Below, piece after piece: positions 15,367 to 24,515 of a stretch of 64,000 bases of DNA (position 1 is its first letter; each line of letters begins with the position of its first letter). The DNA is from Paenibacillus silviterrae. GTDB lineage: Bacteria; Bacillota; Bacilli; Paenibacillales; NBRC-103111. The stretch spans positions 4,300,501 through 4,364,500 of the forward strand of contig NZ_JASKUT010000001.1 of assembly GCF_030167925.1 (NCBI RefSeq). Direction: 5' to 3'. The translations under genes and the position numbers were made by a program. The notes beneath the pieces were generated by a model. The model had not been told where the DNA came from and searched no databases. It saw nothing but the letters and a program-made list of their open reading frames with translations.

Positions 15367-17175
15367 ATGATTGGCACGATGGAGCAGGCACAAGAGCTGC
15401 TGCGCAAATATTACGGCTATCCTGCATTTCGCGACGGACAGAAGAAGGTGATCGACAGTATCCTGTCCGGCTCGGATACGCTGGGCATTATGCCGACCGG
15501 GGGCGGCAAATCGATCTGCTATCAGATTCCGGCGATGATGATGTCGGGGACGACGATCGTCATTTCTCCGCTGATTTCGTTGATGAAGGACCAGGTCGAC
15601 AGCTTGGACAGCATCGGTGTGCCGGCGGCGTATCTCAATAGTGCGCTGACGTACCCGCAGGTGGAGAATCGGATCCGCAAGGCGGCACGCGGCGAATACA
15701 AGCTGCTGTACGTAGCGCCGGAGCGTCTGGAGTCGGAGCGGTTCATCGAGCTGCTCGGCGAGCTGCAGGTGCCGATGATTGCGGTGGACGAGGCGCACTG
15801 TGTATCCCAGTGGGGACACGATTTCCGCCCGAGCTATATGCGCATTCATGAGCTTGTGAAGCATTTGTCCGGGAGACCGCTGCTTGCTGCCTTTACAGCA
15901 ACCGCGACGGATCAGGTGCGAGAGGATGTGGTCGCCAATTTGCGGCTGCGGGAGCCGCAAGTGTTCGTCACCGGGTTCGCCCGGGAGAACCTGAGCTTTA
16001 CGGTGATCAAGGGCGAGAACAAGCGCGATGTGATGCTGGAATATATCCGGGATCATAAGGGCGACGCGGGGATCATCTATGCGGCTACGCGCAAGGACGT
16101 CGACCAGCTGCACGACCTGCTTGAGCGCAAAGGGCTGTCCGTCGGCAAATACCATGCCGGGATGACGGATAAGGAGCGGGCGGCCATGCAGGAGCAGTTC
16201 CTGTACGACGAGGTGCAGCTGATGGTTGCGACGAACGCGTTCGGGATGGGGATTGATAAATCGAACGTGCGTTACGTCATTCATTACAATATGCCGAAAA
16301 ACATGGAGGCCTATTATCAGGAAGCCGGTCGTGCGGGCCGTGACGGCGAACCGAGCGAATGCATGCTGCTGTTCAGCCCGCAGGACATTCACATTCAGAA
16401 GTTCCTCATCGAGCAGTCGGTGGGCGACCCGGAGCGGCGGGCTCAGGAGTATCGCCGCCTGCAGCAGATGGCCGACTACTGCCACACGGCGCAATGTCTG
16501 CAGAGCTATATCGTGCGGTACTTCGGCGGGGAGCCGGCAGGCGATTGCGGCAAGTGCAGCAGCTGCGCAAGTCCCGATCGGCAGCTGACGGATATTACGC
16601 TGGAAGCACAGCAGATCTTCTCCTGCGTCCGCCGCATGCGCGAACGGTTCGGTACGACGCTTGTGGCGTCGGTATTGAAGGGCTCCCGCAACAAGAAGGT
16701 GCTGGAGTTCGGCTTCGACAGCCTAAGCACGTACGGGCTCATGGCGAAGCGCACGGAGAAGGAGATCGTCGATCTGATTCAGCTGCTCACGGCGGAAGGA
16801 TATTTGCAGCTGACGGAGGGCAAGTACCCGTTGCTAAAGCTCGGGCCTAAGGCGGCTCCCGTGCTGACGGGCGAGGAACGCGTCGTGCAGAAGGTCCGCG
16901 TGAAGCCGGCTGCGGCGACCATGCAGGATGTGGAGAGCGAGCTGTTCGACGAGCTGCGTCGCGTGCGCTCCGAGATCGCGAAGCGCGAGGGCATCCCGCC
17001 TTACATCGTGTTCCCGGACAGTACGCTGCGCGAGATGTGCGGCGTGAAGCCGACCAATCCGGCGGCGATGCTGAAGATCAAGGGCGTCGGGGAAGCGAAG
17101 TTTTTCAAATACGGGGCGTACTTTATCGACTTTTTCAAGCAGCTGCAGCAGCAGGAAGCAAGGCAAAACGGATAA
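15367..17175 (+). CDS. recQ: ATP-dependent DNA helicase RecQ
   Basis: A 602-residue superfamily 2 helicase with the full RecQ layout. The helicase core has the zero motif YYGYPAFRDGQ, Walker A MPTGGGKS, the DEAH box VDEAHCVSQWGHDFRPSY, TATAT and the motif VI QEAGRAGRDG. The RQC domain carries the zinc Cys cluster ending CGKCSSC, and an HRDC domain is at the C-terminus (about residues 525-595). It unwinds DNA 3' to 5' in recombination and fork repair. AAAGGAGG lies eight bases before the ATG; a GTG directly before it is an alternative start. RNase H1 follows after 15 bases. Confidence 0.93.
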   Translation: MIGTMEQAQELLRKYYGYPAFRDGQKKVIDSILSGSDTLGIMPTGGGKSICYQIPAMMMSGTTIVISPLISLMKDQVDSLDSIGVPAAYLNSALTYPQVENRIRKAARGEYKLLYVAPERLESERFIELLGELQVPMIAVDEAHCVSQWGHDFRPSYMRIHELVKHLSGRPLLAAFTATATDQVREDVVANLRLREPQVFVTGFARENLSFTVIKGENKRDVMLEYIRDHKGDAGIIYAATRKDVDQLHDLLERKGLSVGKYHAGMTDKERAAMQEQFLYDEVQLMVATNAFGMGIDKSNVRYVIHYNMPKNMEAYYQEAGRAGRDGEPSECMLLFSPQDIHIQKFLIEQSVGDPERRAQEYRRLQQMADYCHTAQCLQSYIVRYFGGEPAGDCGKCSSCASPDRQLTDITLEAQQIFSCVRRMRERFGTTLVASVLKGSRNKKVLEFGFDSLSTYGLMAKRTEKEIVDLIQLLTAEGYLQLTEGKYPLLKLGPKAAPVLTGEERVVQKVRVKPAAATMQDVESELFDELRRVRSEIAKREGIPPYIVFPDSTLREMCGVKPTNPAAMLKIKGVGEAKFFKYGAYFIDFFKQLQQQEARQNG

Positions 17176-17190
17176 GGACGGGGACTGGCG

Positions 17191-17847
17191 TTGGCAAAGT
17201 CGAAGTATTATGTAGTATGGGAGGGCCGTCAGCCGGGCATCTACACCTCTTGGGCAGAGTGTCAGGCGCAGACGAACGGTTTCCCGCAAGCGAAATTTAA
17301 AGCGTTCGAGAGCGAGGCGGAGGCGAAGGCGGCGCTGGCCCGCGGGTGGAAGGCGACGTTCGGCGCGGCGGCGAAGAGCACTGCGGGAACGGGAGCCAAG
17401 ACGAAGTCGGCAGGCTCCCCAAGCGGGGAGCTCGCACCCGAGGTGGACCTCGACAGCTTGTCCGTGGATGTGGGCTGCAGCGGCAATCCCGGCATCGTCG
17501 AGTACAAGGGCGTGTCCACGCGGACGGGCGAGGTCATTTTCCAGCATCCTCCGATCTCTAAGGGAACGAACAATATGGGCGAATTTCTCGCGATCGTGCA
17601 CGCGCTGGCCTATCTGAAGAAGAAGGGCAGCAGCATGACGGTGTATAGTGACTCCATGACGGCGATCAGCTGGGTCAAGAAGAAGAAGGTAGCCTCCACT
17701 CTGGTGCGCGATGCGTCTACGAAGGAGATCTGGGATTTGGTAGACCGGGCGGAGGCTTGGCTGCAGAACAATAAGTATCCGAACAAGATCATCAAGTGGG
17801 ATACCAAAGCCTGGGGCGAGATCAAAGCCGACTACGGGCGGAAGTAA
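17191..17847 (+). CDS. rnhA: Ribonuclease H1 with hybrid-binding domain
   Basis: A 218-residue RNase H. Residues 1-55 are the caulimovirus-VI-type hybrid-binding domain (KYYVVWEGRQPGIYTSWAEC), followed by a Lys/Ala/Gly linker and the nuclease domain from about residue 88. The four acidic catalytic residues are visible: D93 (SVDVGCSGNPG), E131 (NNMGEFLAI), D154 (VYSDSM) and D214 near the end. It cuts the RNA strand of RNA-DNA hybrids. A TTG start is used. Its place behind recQ suggests joint expression of two R-loop and genome-maintenance enzymes. Confidence 0.9.
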   Translation: MAKSKYYVVWEGRQPGIYTSWAECQAQTNGFPQAKFKAFESEAEAKAALARGWKATFGAAAKSTAGTGAKTKSAGSPSGELAPEVDLDSLSVDVGCSGNPGIVEYKGVSTRTGEVIFQHPPISKGTNNMGEFLAIVHALAYLKKKGSSMTVYSDSMTAISWVKKKKVASTLVRDASTKEIWDLVDRAEAWLQNNKYPNKIIKWDTKAWGEIKADYGRK

Positions 17848-17853
17848 TCATTC

Positions 17854-17891
17854 AGGCATTCCGGGAGAAATTTCCGGGGGGTGCCTTTTTT
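17854..17891 (+). terminator. Terminator of the recQ-rnhA unit
   Basis: AGGCA-TTCCGG pairs imperfectly with CCGG-TGCCT and is followed by six T residues. Confidence 0.75.
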
Positions 17892-17919
17892 GTCAGTAGG
17901 CTGACCGGCTTCCATAACA

Positions 17920-17957
17920 AAGAGCGTCTTCCGCGGCGGACCGTGAAGGACGCTCTT
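17920..17957 (-). terminator. Terminator of the YjzC-like gene
   Basis: AAGAGCGTC and GACGCTCTT are perfect 9-base arms. On the minus strand CTTTGTTA follows, a weak T tract. Confidence 0.5.
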
Positions 17958-17980
17958 CTCTTTTGCCTACTGATGGCTTG

Positions 17981-18253
17981 CTATTCCGCCCGGTTCGGCT
18001 CTGCGTGGCCTTGGTTGATGTGCTGGCGCTTCTCCGTGTTGGCTTTGGTGTTCTTAAAGAGCTCCGCTTCCTGGCTCTCGAGAGGGAGACTGACCAGCTC
18101 CCACTCCGTCTTCCCGAGCGTCAGATCGGACGGAAACACATCACCGCGCTTTAATGTCTCTTCTCGTCCGTCTTCATTCGCATACACGCCGGTGGTTTCG
18201 ACTTCTTCCCCGGACATCGGGTTCATGTCTTTGTTGTTTGCCATGGCTTCCAT
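17981..18253 (-). CDS. YjzC-like small protein
   Basis: A 90-residue hydrophilic protein. Its centre, TTGVYANEDGREETLKRGDV followed by FPSD and WELV, fits the YjzC family of small bacillar proteins (GVYxE, a charged turn, GDxFP, W). The C-terminal 35 residues are a charged Gln/Glu/Asn/Lys tail. GGAGG is only three bases from the first ATG and 12 from the second (three codons later), so the exact start is open. Function is unknown. Confidence 0.6.
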   Translation of the reverse strand: MEAMANNKDMNPMSGEEVETTGVYANEDGREETLKRGDVFPSDLTLGKTEWELVSLPLESQEAELFKNTKANTEKRQHINQGHAEPNRAE

Positions 18254-18329
18254 AACCCTCCTTCATCGAATTCGAGCGTTAGTATACCCTGATTGGTGCG
18301 AAGTATGAAGGCGGGTGCGAATCAACCCG

Positions 18330-18358
18330 TTGTCAAAAATCCTCGTCGGCGTTATGAT
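18330..18358 (+). promoter_or_regulatory. Promoter of the DUF554 gene
   Basis: TTGTCA and TATGAT are separated by 17 bases, about 60 bases upstream of the chosen start codon. Confidence 0.6.
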
Positions 18359-18416
18359 GGTACAAGTATTTTCGGGTCTGCATGACATGCAAGACAACAA
18401 GGAAAGGAACAAAAGA

Positions 18417-19136
18417 ATGGCATTGTGGGGAACGATTGTCAACGCGCTGGCGATTATTGCCGGAGGGCTTCTAGGTTTATTTCTGCAGGGAATGCGCGAT
18501 AGGATTAGACAAACGGTGATGCAGGGGATCGGACTTGCCTTGCTTGCGCTGGGAATTTCCATGACATTGAAGTCAAGCGATTTCCTGCTTATTGTGTCGA
18601 GCCTGGTCCTGGGCGGCTTGATCGGGGAGCTGCTGAAGGTGGAGCAGGGATTGGAGCGGCTCGGCAAGCTGCTGGAGCGCGGGGTGAATGCCGTCGTACC
18701 CGGCATGAAGCAGGGCGGCATTGCTGCGGGCTTCGTCAGCACAACGCTGCTGTATTGCGTGGGAGCGATGGCTGTACTGGGTGCCATGGACGGAGGGCTG
18801 CGCGGCAACCACGATATATTGTATACGAAGGCCATGCTGGACGGCTTTACGGCCATTATTTTTGCTTCGACACTCGGAATCGGGGTGCTGTTCTCGTCCG
18901 TGCCGGTATTTCTGTATCAGGGAGCCATCGCCTTGGCCGCTTCGCTCATCGCCGCGTTGATTGATCAAGCGATGCTGACCGAAATGCTGACACAGATCAC
19001 CGCTGTCGGCGGCGTGCTCATTATGGGGCTGGGTCTGAATGTGCTGGACATTCGCCGGATTCACGTGGCGAATCTGCTGCCGTCGATTCTCATTGCGGCT
19101 GCGGCCGTTCCTCTGCTGAATTGGATAAGCGGATAG
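18417..19136 (+). CDS. DUF554 membrane protein
   Basis: A 239-residue integral membrane protein of the DUF554 (YdfK/YqgA-like) family, with about seven hydrophobic segments. It begins LWGTIVNALAIIAGGLLGLF and contains GLALLALGISMTLKSS and VSTTLLYCVGAMAVLGAMDG, all typical. AAGGAAAGG precedes the ATG at eight bases, and a promoter lies just upstream, which rules out the longer open frame. The transported substrate, if any, is unknown. Confidence 0.88.
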   Translation: MALWGTIVNALAIIAGGLLGLFLQGMRDRIRQTVMQGIGLALLALGISMTLKSSDFLLIVSSLVLGGLIGELLKVEQGLERLGKLLERGVNAVVPGMKQGGIAAGFVSTTLLYCVGAMAVLGAMDGGLRGNHDILYTKAMLDGFTAIIFASTLGIGVLFSSVPVFLYQGAIALAASLIAALIDQAMLTEMLTQITAVGGVLIMGLGLNVLDIRRIHVANLLPSILIAAAAVPLLNWISG

Positions 19137-19153
19137 AAGCTGTACTTAGGAGG

Positions 19154-19179
19154 GCCCTTCACAGCCGAAGGGCTTCTTT
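19154..19179 (+). terminator. Terminator of the DUF554 gene
   Basis: GCCCTTC-ACAGCC-GAAGGGC is a perfect stem-loop followed by TTCTTT. Confidence 0.65.
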
Positions 19180-19194
19180 GTCGTGTACGGAATC

Positions 19195-19207
19195 GTTTAA
19201 CTTAAAC
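19195..19207 (+). promoter_or_regulatory. Palindrome upstream of the ABC exporter genes
   Basis: GTTTAA-C-TTAAAC is a perfect inverted repeat about 67 bases before the first exporter gene, in the only region that can hold its promoter. It is a candidate operator for a drug-responsive repressor. Confidence 0.4.
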
Positions 19208-19273
19208 TTTCCGATGGCAAACTACCCAGATTATGGTATGTTAAAAGGTGTGTGAAAAGGAGGCTTACTCACA

Positions 19274-21016
19274 ATGTCGTTTATTATGAGACTTTCATGG
19301 TTTTTCCGGGACCGCTGGATCCATTATGCCGTCGCGATCGGATTGATGGCCTTGGTGAACATACTGGGCATTATTCCGCCGCGAATGATCGGGTCGGTCA
19401 TTGACAGCATTCGCACCGGGTCGCTGACGGCAGCAGAGCTTCAGCAATCCGTGCTCCTCCTCGTCGGGCTGGCGCTGCTTGTCTACGGAATGGTTTACAT
19501 CTGGATCACAACCTTGTTCGGCAATTCCATCTTATTGGAAAAGCTGCTGCGCACCCGGCTGCTAGCGCATTTGACGCGGATGGCGCCTTCTTTTTTTCAA
19601 CGCAACAGCACGGGAGAATTGATGGCACTTGCTACGAACGACGTGCTGGCTATCAGCCAGACGGCAGGCTACGGCGTCATGACCTTGGTCAATACCGTCG
19701 TCGGCACAGCGGTTGTCATTACGACGATGGTCTCCCTGATCAGCTGGAAGCTGATGTTGGCGGCGCTCATTCCGATGCCTTTCGTCGTAATGGCCATCAG
19801 CCGGCTCGGGAAGGAAACCCGGAAGCGGTTCATTGCCGCGCAGGCCGCCTTCGGCAAAATGAACGACCAGGCGCTGGAGTCGATTTCCGGCATGCGGGTA
19901 ATCCGTTCGTATGTGCAGGAGAAGCATGACCTGGAGTCCTTCGATCGGGTGACGCAGGACGTCATGACGAAGAACATGAAGGTAGCGGCGATCAATGCGC
20001 TGTTTCATCCGATTATTTCCCTGATTGTCGGGATGAGCTATGTGATCGGCATCGGCTACGGCTCGTATTTGGTATTTCAGCAGGAGATCACGCTGGGGCA
20101 GCTGATTTCCTTTAACATTTACCTCGGGATGCTGATTTGGCCGATGATCGCTTTCGGCGAATTTATTAATGTACTGCAGAGGGGGACGGCTTCGGTGGAC
20201 CGGCTGTCCGCGAGCTTCGCCCAGCAATCGGACGTTCAGGATCCTTCGCAGCCTGCGCAGGTGGAGATGCCTAGCCGGATTGAGCTGGACCACTTGACGT
20301 TCCGTTACCCCGGTGCTTCGAGCGATAGTCTGAGGGATGTGTCCCTGACCCTGGAGCGCGGGCAAACGTTAGGCCTTGTGGGCCGGACCGGCAGCGGCAA
20401 GAGTACGCTCCTGAAGCAGCTTCTTCGCTACTATACGGTGGAGCCCGGCAAGGTTCGCATCTCCGGAATCCCTATTGAGCAGCTGACGGTGGAGAGGATT
20501 CGCAGCTGGATCGGCTATGTGCCTCAGGAGCATCTTCTGCTCTCGAAGACGGTGCGGCAAAATATTGCCCTAGGCGTGCCGGGAGCCACGGATGAGCAGG
20601 TGCGGCACGCTATCGAGATGGCTTCCTTCACGCAGGACATCGCTCAGCTGCCGCAAGGGCTGGAAACGGTCGTCGGCGAGAACGGCGTGATGCTGTCCGG
20701 CGGCCAGAAGCAGCGGGTCAGCATTGCGAGAGCGCTGCTGGTGAATCCGGAAATTTTGATTCTCGACGACTCGCTGTCGGCGGTCGATGCGCGGACCGAG
20801 AGCGCCATCCTGCAGCATATCCGAACCGAACGGGCAGGAAAAACAACGCTGATCGCCACCCATCGTCTCTCTGCCGTCATGCATGCGGACTGGATCGTAG
20901 TGCTGGAGGACGGAAGGATCGTAGAAGAGGGGACGCATGAGCAGCTCATGCTGTTCGGAGGATGGTACAAAGAGCAGTTCGAACGACAGCAGCTGGAGGC
21001 GAACCTGCAGGAATAA
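19274..21016 (+). CDS. Heterodimeric ABC exporter, degenerate half (BmrC/YheI-like)
   Basis: A 580-residue half transporter: six membrane helices (about residues 1-310) then an ATPase domain with Walker A GRTGSGKST, signature LSGGQKQR and Walker B ILILDDSLSAVDA. The usual catalytic Glu after Walker B is Asp, the mark of the impaired half in heterodimeric exporters such as BmrCD. The length agrees with YheI. The partner gene starts 28 bases later. Known relatives export several drugs and are induced by ribosome-targeting antibiotics; the leader peptide attenuator described for bmrCD is not obvious here. Confidence 0.9.
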   Translation: MSFIMRLSWFFRDRWIHYAVAIGLMALVNILGIIPPRMIGSVIDSIRTGSLTAAELQQSVLLLVGLALLVYGMVYIWITTLFGNSILLEKLLRTRLLAHLTRMAPSFFQRNSTGELMALATNDVLAISQTAGYGVMTLVNTVVGTAVVITTMVSLISWKLMLAALIPMPFVVMAISRLGKETRKRFIAAQAAFGKMNDQALESISGMRVIRSYVQEKHDLESFDRVTQDVMTKNMKVAAINALFHPIISLIVGMSYVIGIGYGSYLVFQQEITLGQLISFNIYLGMLIWPMIAFGEFINVLQRGTASVDRLSASFAQQSDVQDPSQPAQVEMPSRIELDHLTFRYPGASSDSLRDVSLTLERGQTLGLVGRTGSGKSTLLKQLLRYYTVEPGKVRISGIPIEQLTVERIRSWIGYVPQEHLLLSKTVRQNIALGVPGATDEQVRHAIEMASFTQDIAQLPQGLETVVGENGVMLSGGQKQRVSIARALLVNPEILILDDSLSAVDARTESAILQHIRTERAGKTTLIATHRLSAVMHADWIVVLEDGRIVEEGTHEQLMLFGGWYKEQFERQQLEANLQE

Positions 21017-21044
21017 GCGGGGGGTAAGGAGGGATGGGAATACA

Positions 21045-23132
21045 ATGAAATCCGATAAGCCTTCGAAGGCAAGAAGATTACTGAACTACGCACTTATTTT
21101 TAAATATAGAATTTTGGCGGCATTGCTTGTTCTCTGCTGTGCGGTAGGCGTGGAGCTGGCGGGCCCGTTCATCGCTAAAACCATCATCGACAAGCACATC
21201 GCGGGTATACAGCAGCCGTGGTACGAAGCGGCGGAGCCCGGCCGGGTGCCTTCCGGAATCAAGCGGGTGGACTGGAGCGGCCGGGCTTACATTCGTCAGG
21301 ACTGGGCGCCGGCGGGTGGGACGGACTTCGGCAAGCCCGTGCGCATCATGCAGCTGGAGCGGGGGATGTATCTCGTGCGGGAGCCGTCCGACTACAGCGG
21401 CGACTGGAAGCTCGCGGAGGAAGCGACTGCTTCGGGCGGTCAAGCGAAGGTACAGGTCACCCGAGCCGGCGGCGTTGTGGAAACCTATTCCGGGACGAAG
21501 CTGACGTCGGCGGAGATCGGACTCTTCTACCAGCATGATTTCAAGCCGGTGCTGGGCTGGCTCGGGCTGTTCGTCGGGCTGCTGATCGCCGGCAGCACCA
21601 TGCACTATATCCAAGGGTATACCCTTCAGACGACGGCGCTTCGTATTATCCAACGGATGCGGATGGACCTTATGAATCATATTCAGCGCATTCCGATCCG
21701 CTATTTCGACAGCACGCCGATCGGCCAGGTCGTCTCTCGTATCGCTAACGATACCGAAGCGATCCGCGATCTGTTCATGAGCTTCATGGCCACCTTCGTG
21801 GTCAGTACGATCAATATTGCAGGTATTTATATCGCGCTCTTTCTGCTTGATGTTCGCCTTGCTATGGTGGCGCTGCTCTTCGTGCCGCTCTTTACGGTAG
21901 TGATGGCGGTGCATCTCAAGTATTCGAGAAAATACATCGAGGTCATGCGTGCCCGTCTGAGCGATATGAACGCGATGATCAGCGAATCGATCGCCGTCAT
22001 GCCGATCCTGCAGGCGTTCCGGCAGGAGAAGGCGCGCCGGGATGAGTTCGAGGTGCTCAACCACGACAGGTATGTGAACAACATCAAGCAAATACGGGTG
22101 TTCTCGTTGTCCTCCCGGAACTTTACGGGATTGGTCGGTTCCCTCTTTACGGCGGGCACGATCTGGTACTTCGGCGGGCAATCGCTGCAGACGGCGATCT
22201 CCTTCGGTGTCTTCTACGCCTTCATTGATTACATGGGCCGGTTCTTCCAGCCGATCATCGGGATTTTCGATCAGCTGCTGAATGCGCAGCGCGCGTTGGT
22301 TTCGGCCGAGAAGGTGTTTTATTTACTCGATCTGGAGGGCTCCGAGGTGGAGGCAACCGAGGAGGTACAGCGTCCAGAAGGGCATGTGGTGTTCGATAAC
22401 GTGACCTTTGCCTATAAGGAAGGAGAGCCTGTGCTGCGCGGAATCAACATCGAGGCGCGGCGCGGGGAGACAGTCGCTCTTGTGGGACACACCGGTTCAG
22501 GCAAAAGCTCCATCATGAACCTGCTGCTCGGCTTCTACGAGCCTACGGGCGGTTCGATCCGCATCGACGGCCAGGACATCAAGGGCATGTCCAAGCAAGC
22601 CCTTCGAAAGCATATGGGCATCGTGCTGCAGGACCCGTTCCTGTTCGCCGGAGATATCAAGTTCAACGTGAGCTTATATAACGACAAGATCGGCATGGAT
22701 CAGGTGAAAAAAGCGCTGGCTGACGTCGGAGCCGCCTCCTTCATCGAGCAGCTGCCGGGAGGCTACGACGAGCCGGTCGTCGAGCGGGGCAGCACGCTGT
22801 CCGCCGGGCAGCGGCAGCTTATTTCGTTCGCGCGGGCGCTCGCCTTCGACCCGGCGATCCTCATCCTCGATGAGGCGACGGCCAGCATCGACAGCGAGAC
22901 GGAGGGCCTGATCCAGCAGGCGCTGCAGGTGGTGAGCGAGGGGCGGACTACGTTCGTGATCGCCCATCGGCTTTCGACTATCCGCGAAGCGGATCAGATC
23001 CTCGTGCTGCACCGCGGAGAGATCGTAGAACGGGGCAATCACGAGCAGCTGATGCAGCTGCAAGGACGGTATTACCGGATGTACCAGCTGCAATCCGGCA
23101 ACGCGGATCCTACGAGTGCCGTTACCGCATAA
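21045..23132 (+). CDS. Heterodimeric ABC exporter, catalytic half (BmrD/YheH-like)
   Basis: A 695-residue half transporter. It carries an extra region of about 125 residues between membrane helices 1 and 2 (Trp/Arg/Gly-rich, starting near residue 48), as in YheH-type proteins. The ATPase domain has Walker A GHTGSGKSS, a complete Walker B ILILDEATASIDSETE, and the altered signature LSAGQRQL. So the full catalytic Glu is in this subunit, but its signature is the noncanonical one; together with the Asp in the partner this leaves one working ATP site. AAGGAGG is 12 bases from the ATG. Confidence 0.9.
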   Translation: MKSDKPSKARRLLNYALIFKYRILAALLVLCCAVGVELAGPFIAKTIIDKHIAGIQQPWYEAAEPGRVPSGIKRVDWSGRAYIRQDWAPAGGTDFGKPVRIMQLERGMYLVREPSDYSGDWKLAEEATASGGQAKVQVTRAGGVVETYSGTKLTSAEIGLFYQHDFKPVLGWLGLFVGLLIAGSTMHYIQGYTLQTTALRIIQRMRMDLMNHIQRIPIRYFDSTPIGQVVSRIANDTEAIRDLFMSFMATFVVSTINIAGIYIALFLLDVRLAMVALLFVPLFTVVMAVHLKYSRKYIEVMRARLSDMNAMISESIAVMPILQAFRQEKARRDEFEVLNHDRYVNNIKQIRVFSLSSRNFTGLVGSLFTAGTIWYFGGQSLQTAISFGVFYAFIDYMGRFFQPIIGIFDQLLNAQRALVSAEKVFYLLDLEGSEVEATEEVQRPEGHVVFDNVTFAYKEGEPVLRGINIEARRGETVALVGHTGSGKSSIMNLLLGFYEPTGGSIRIDGQDIKGMSKQALRKHMGIVLQDPFLFAGDIKFNVSLYNDKIGMDQVKKALADVGAASFIEQLPGGYDEPVVERGSTLSAGQRQLISFARALAFDPAILILDEATASIDSETEGLIQQALQVVSEGRTTFVIAHRLSTIREADQILVLHRGEIVERGNHEQLMQLQGRYYRMYQLQSGNADPTSAVTA

Positions 23133-23136
23133 ATCA

Positions 23137-23194
23137 ACAGACAGGGAACGCTTCTCCTGCCCAAGGCAGACGAAATGTTCCCTGTCTGTTTGTG
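23137..23194. terminator. Terminator after the ABC exporter
   Basis: ACAGACAGGGAAC and GTTCCCTGTCTGT are perfect 13-base arms, followed by TTGTGTT. The next gene is convergent. Confidence 0.75.
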
Positions 23195-23201
23195 TTGGCG
23201 C

Positions 23202-23870
23202 TCATTCCTTGGCGGCTGTGTCCGTGCTTTGGATCACCAGCAGCAGCCCCTCACGCAGGGTGATCCTCCCTTCGGAGCCGAGCAGCACGTTGCTGATCCC
23301 GAGCGATTGTCCGAGAGTCAGGGTCGCTTCGTAGAGCGGATATTGGAAGCCCAGCAGGGTAATGCCCCTCACTTCCAGGCTTAGCGGCAGCAGCGATACA
23401 TGGGAGAAGCGCCCCTTGACCACGCTATGCTTCGACGGTCCGCTCAGCAAGGTCAGCTCATTATGAGCATCGACGATCCGGCAGTCAACGCCGGCATCCA
23501 AGGCTTGCCGAAGCAGGTGTACATTCGCCAGAGAATGATCCCAGCGGGTGCCGAGCACGCCGCACAGCAGGATTTCGCTCACCTCTTGCTGCAGGGCGAA
23601 TCGAACCGCCATTTCCGTATCCGTCCAGTCCTTCATGACAGGGTCGCACGCGGTAAAGTGCTTGCTGCAAGCTTCAATCTGCCGCAGCTCGTCTTTGCTA
23701 ACCGAGTCGAAATCACCTAACGCTACGTCCGGCCGGTACCCCTGCTGTACCAGAAAGAGTGCTCCCCGATCCGCACCGATCAGCATATCGTTGTCCCTTA
23801 TCTCAGACAATGCCCATTTTCCGAGCTGCCCGCCTGAGAAAATGACGGCTCGTTTGCCGGAACGTTTCAT
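23202..23870 (-). CDS. thiN: Thiamine pyrophosphokinase
   Basis: A 222-residue thiamine diphosphokinase. The N-terminal catalytic domain shows IGADRGALFLVQQG, ALGDFDSVS and MKDWTDTEMAVRFAL, the Asp-rich motifs that hold Mg-ATP, and the short LCGVLGTRWDHSLANVHLL. The C-terminal beta domain (from about residue 135) binds thiamine. It makes thiamine diphosphate from thiamine and ATP. AGGTGAT precedes the ATG. It stands alone here, not with rpe/rsgA as in B. subtilis. An ATGATA/TATCAT inverted repeat lies about 20 bases upstream of its start. Confidence 0.92.
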   Translation of the reverse strand: MKRSGKRAVIFSGGQLGKWALSEIRDNDMLIGADRGALFLVQQGYRPDVALGDFDSVSKDELRQIEACSKHFTACDPVMKDWTDTEMAVRFALQQEVSEILLCGVLGTRWDHSLANVHLLRQALDAGVDCRIVDAHNELTLLSGPSKHSVVKGRFSHVSLLPLSLEVRGITLLGFQYPLYEATLTLGQSLGISNVLLGSEGRITLREGLLLVIQSTDTAAKE

Positions 23871-24025
23871 CTTATCACCTGTGTATGCTCATGATAGCTT
23901 TATTTTATCATAGTTAGGAAAGAGATTTAAGACCAATGAATAAATAGCAATCGAAGAGAAACGCTTGCCGCTTGGTCATGTTATCTTAGAAGGAACGATG
24001 AAATGAAACAATGGAGGTTATGTAC

Positions 24026-24433
24026 ATGACTGGAAAATTGTCCAAAGGCCGGCTATGGACGGCACGTATCATGAGCGGGATTACCATTTTATTCATGTTT
24101 ATGGACAGCATAATGAAGCTGGTGAAGCCCGCACCGGTTATCGAAGGAACCGTTACGCTAGGCTTTGGGGAGCATCACATCGCGATCATTGGGATTCTCG
24201 GGCTGCTTTCCACGATCCTGTATGCCGTCCCGCGCACATCGTTCCTGGGAGCGCTGCTGCTGACCGGCTACTTTGGCGGAGTGATCGCAACCCAGCTGCG
24301 GATGGATGCCCCGCTGTTTACCCATACGCTGTTTCCTGTTTATTTCGCCGTTCTTGCTTGGGGAGGACTGTGGCTTCGGGATGGGCGAGTACGAGGCCTT
24401 CTTCCCGTCCAAGGCAGAGGCTTGGATCAGTAA
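24026..24433 (+). CDS. DoxX-family membrane protein
   Basis: A 135-residue protein with four membrane helices in DoxX order: RIMSGITILFMFMDSIMKLV, then HHIAIIGILGLLSTILYAVP, FLGALLLTGYFGGVIATQ and LFPVYFAVLAWGGLWLRD. GGAGG eight bases before the chosen ATG decides the start. DoxX-like proteins are linked to thiol and oxidative stress in other bacteria, but this subgroup has no known role. A terminator follows. Confidence 0.85.
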   Translation: MTGKLSKGRLWTARIMSGITILFMFMDSIMKLVKPAPVIEGTVTLGFGEHHIAIIGILGLLSTILYAVPRTSFLGALLLTGYFGGVIATQLRMDAPLFTHTLFPVYFAVLAWGGLWLRDGRVRGLLPVQGRGLDQ

Positions 24434-24452
24434 CAAAAATGCGGCCACCGAG

Positions 24453-24509
24453 AAAAGGCAGCTGCCGGCACGGGATACTAGATTCCCGGGTACGGAAGCT
24501 GCCTTTTTT
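24453..24509. terminator. Terminator between convergent genes
   Basis: AAAAGGCAGCT and AGCTGCCTTTT are perfect arms enclosing about 33 bases with further pairing, followed by TT on the plus strand. Confidence 0.7.
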
Positions 24510-24515
24510 AATCCA

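Noticed and set aside
15298..16494. Minus-strand open frame of 398 codons opposite recQ
   Set aside because: It covers the conserved helicase motifs of recQ in antisense; the product is His/Arg/Leu-rich and has no family pattern.
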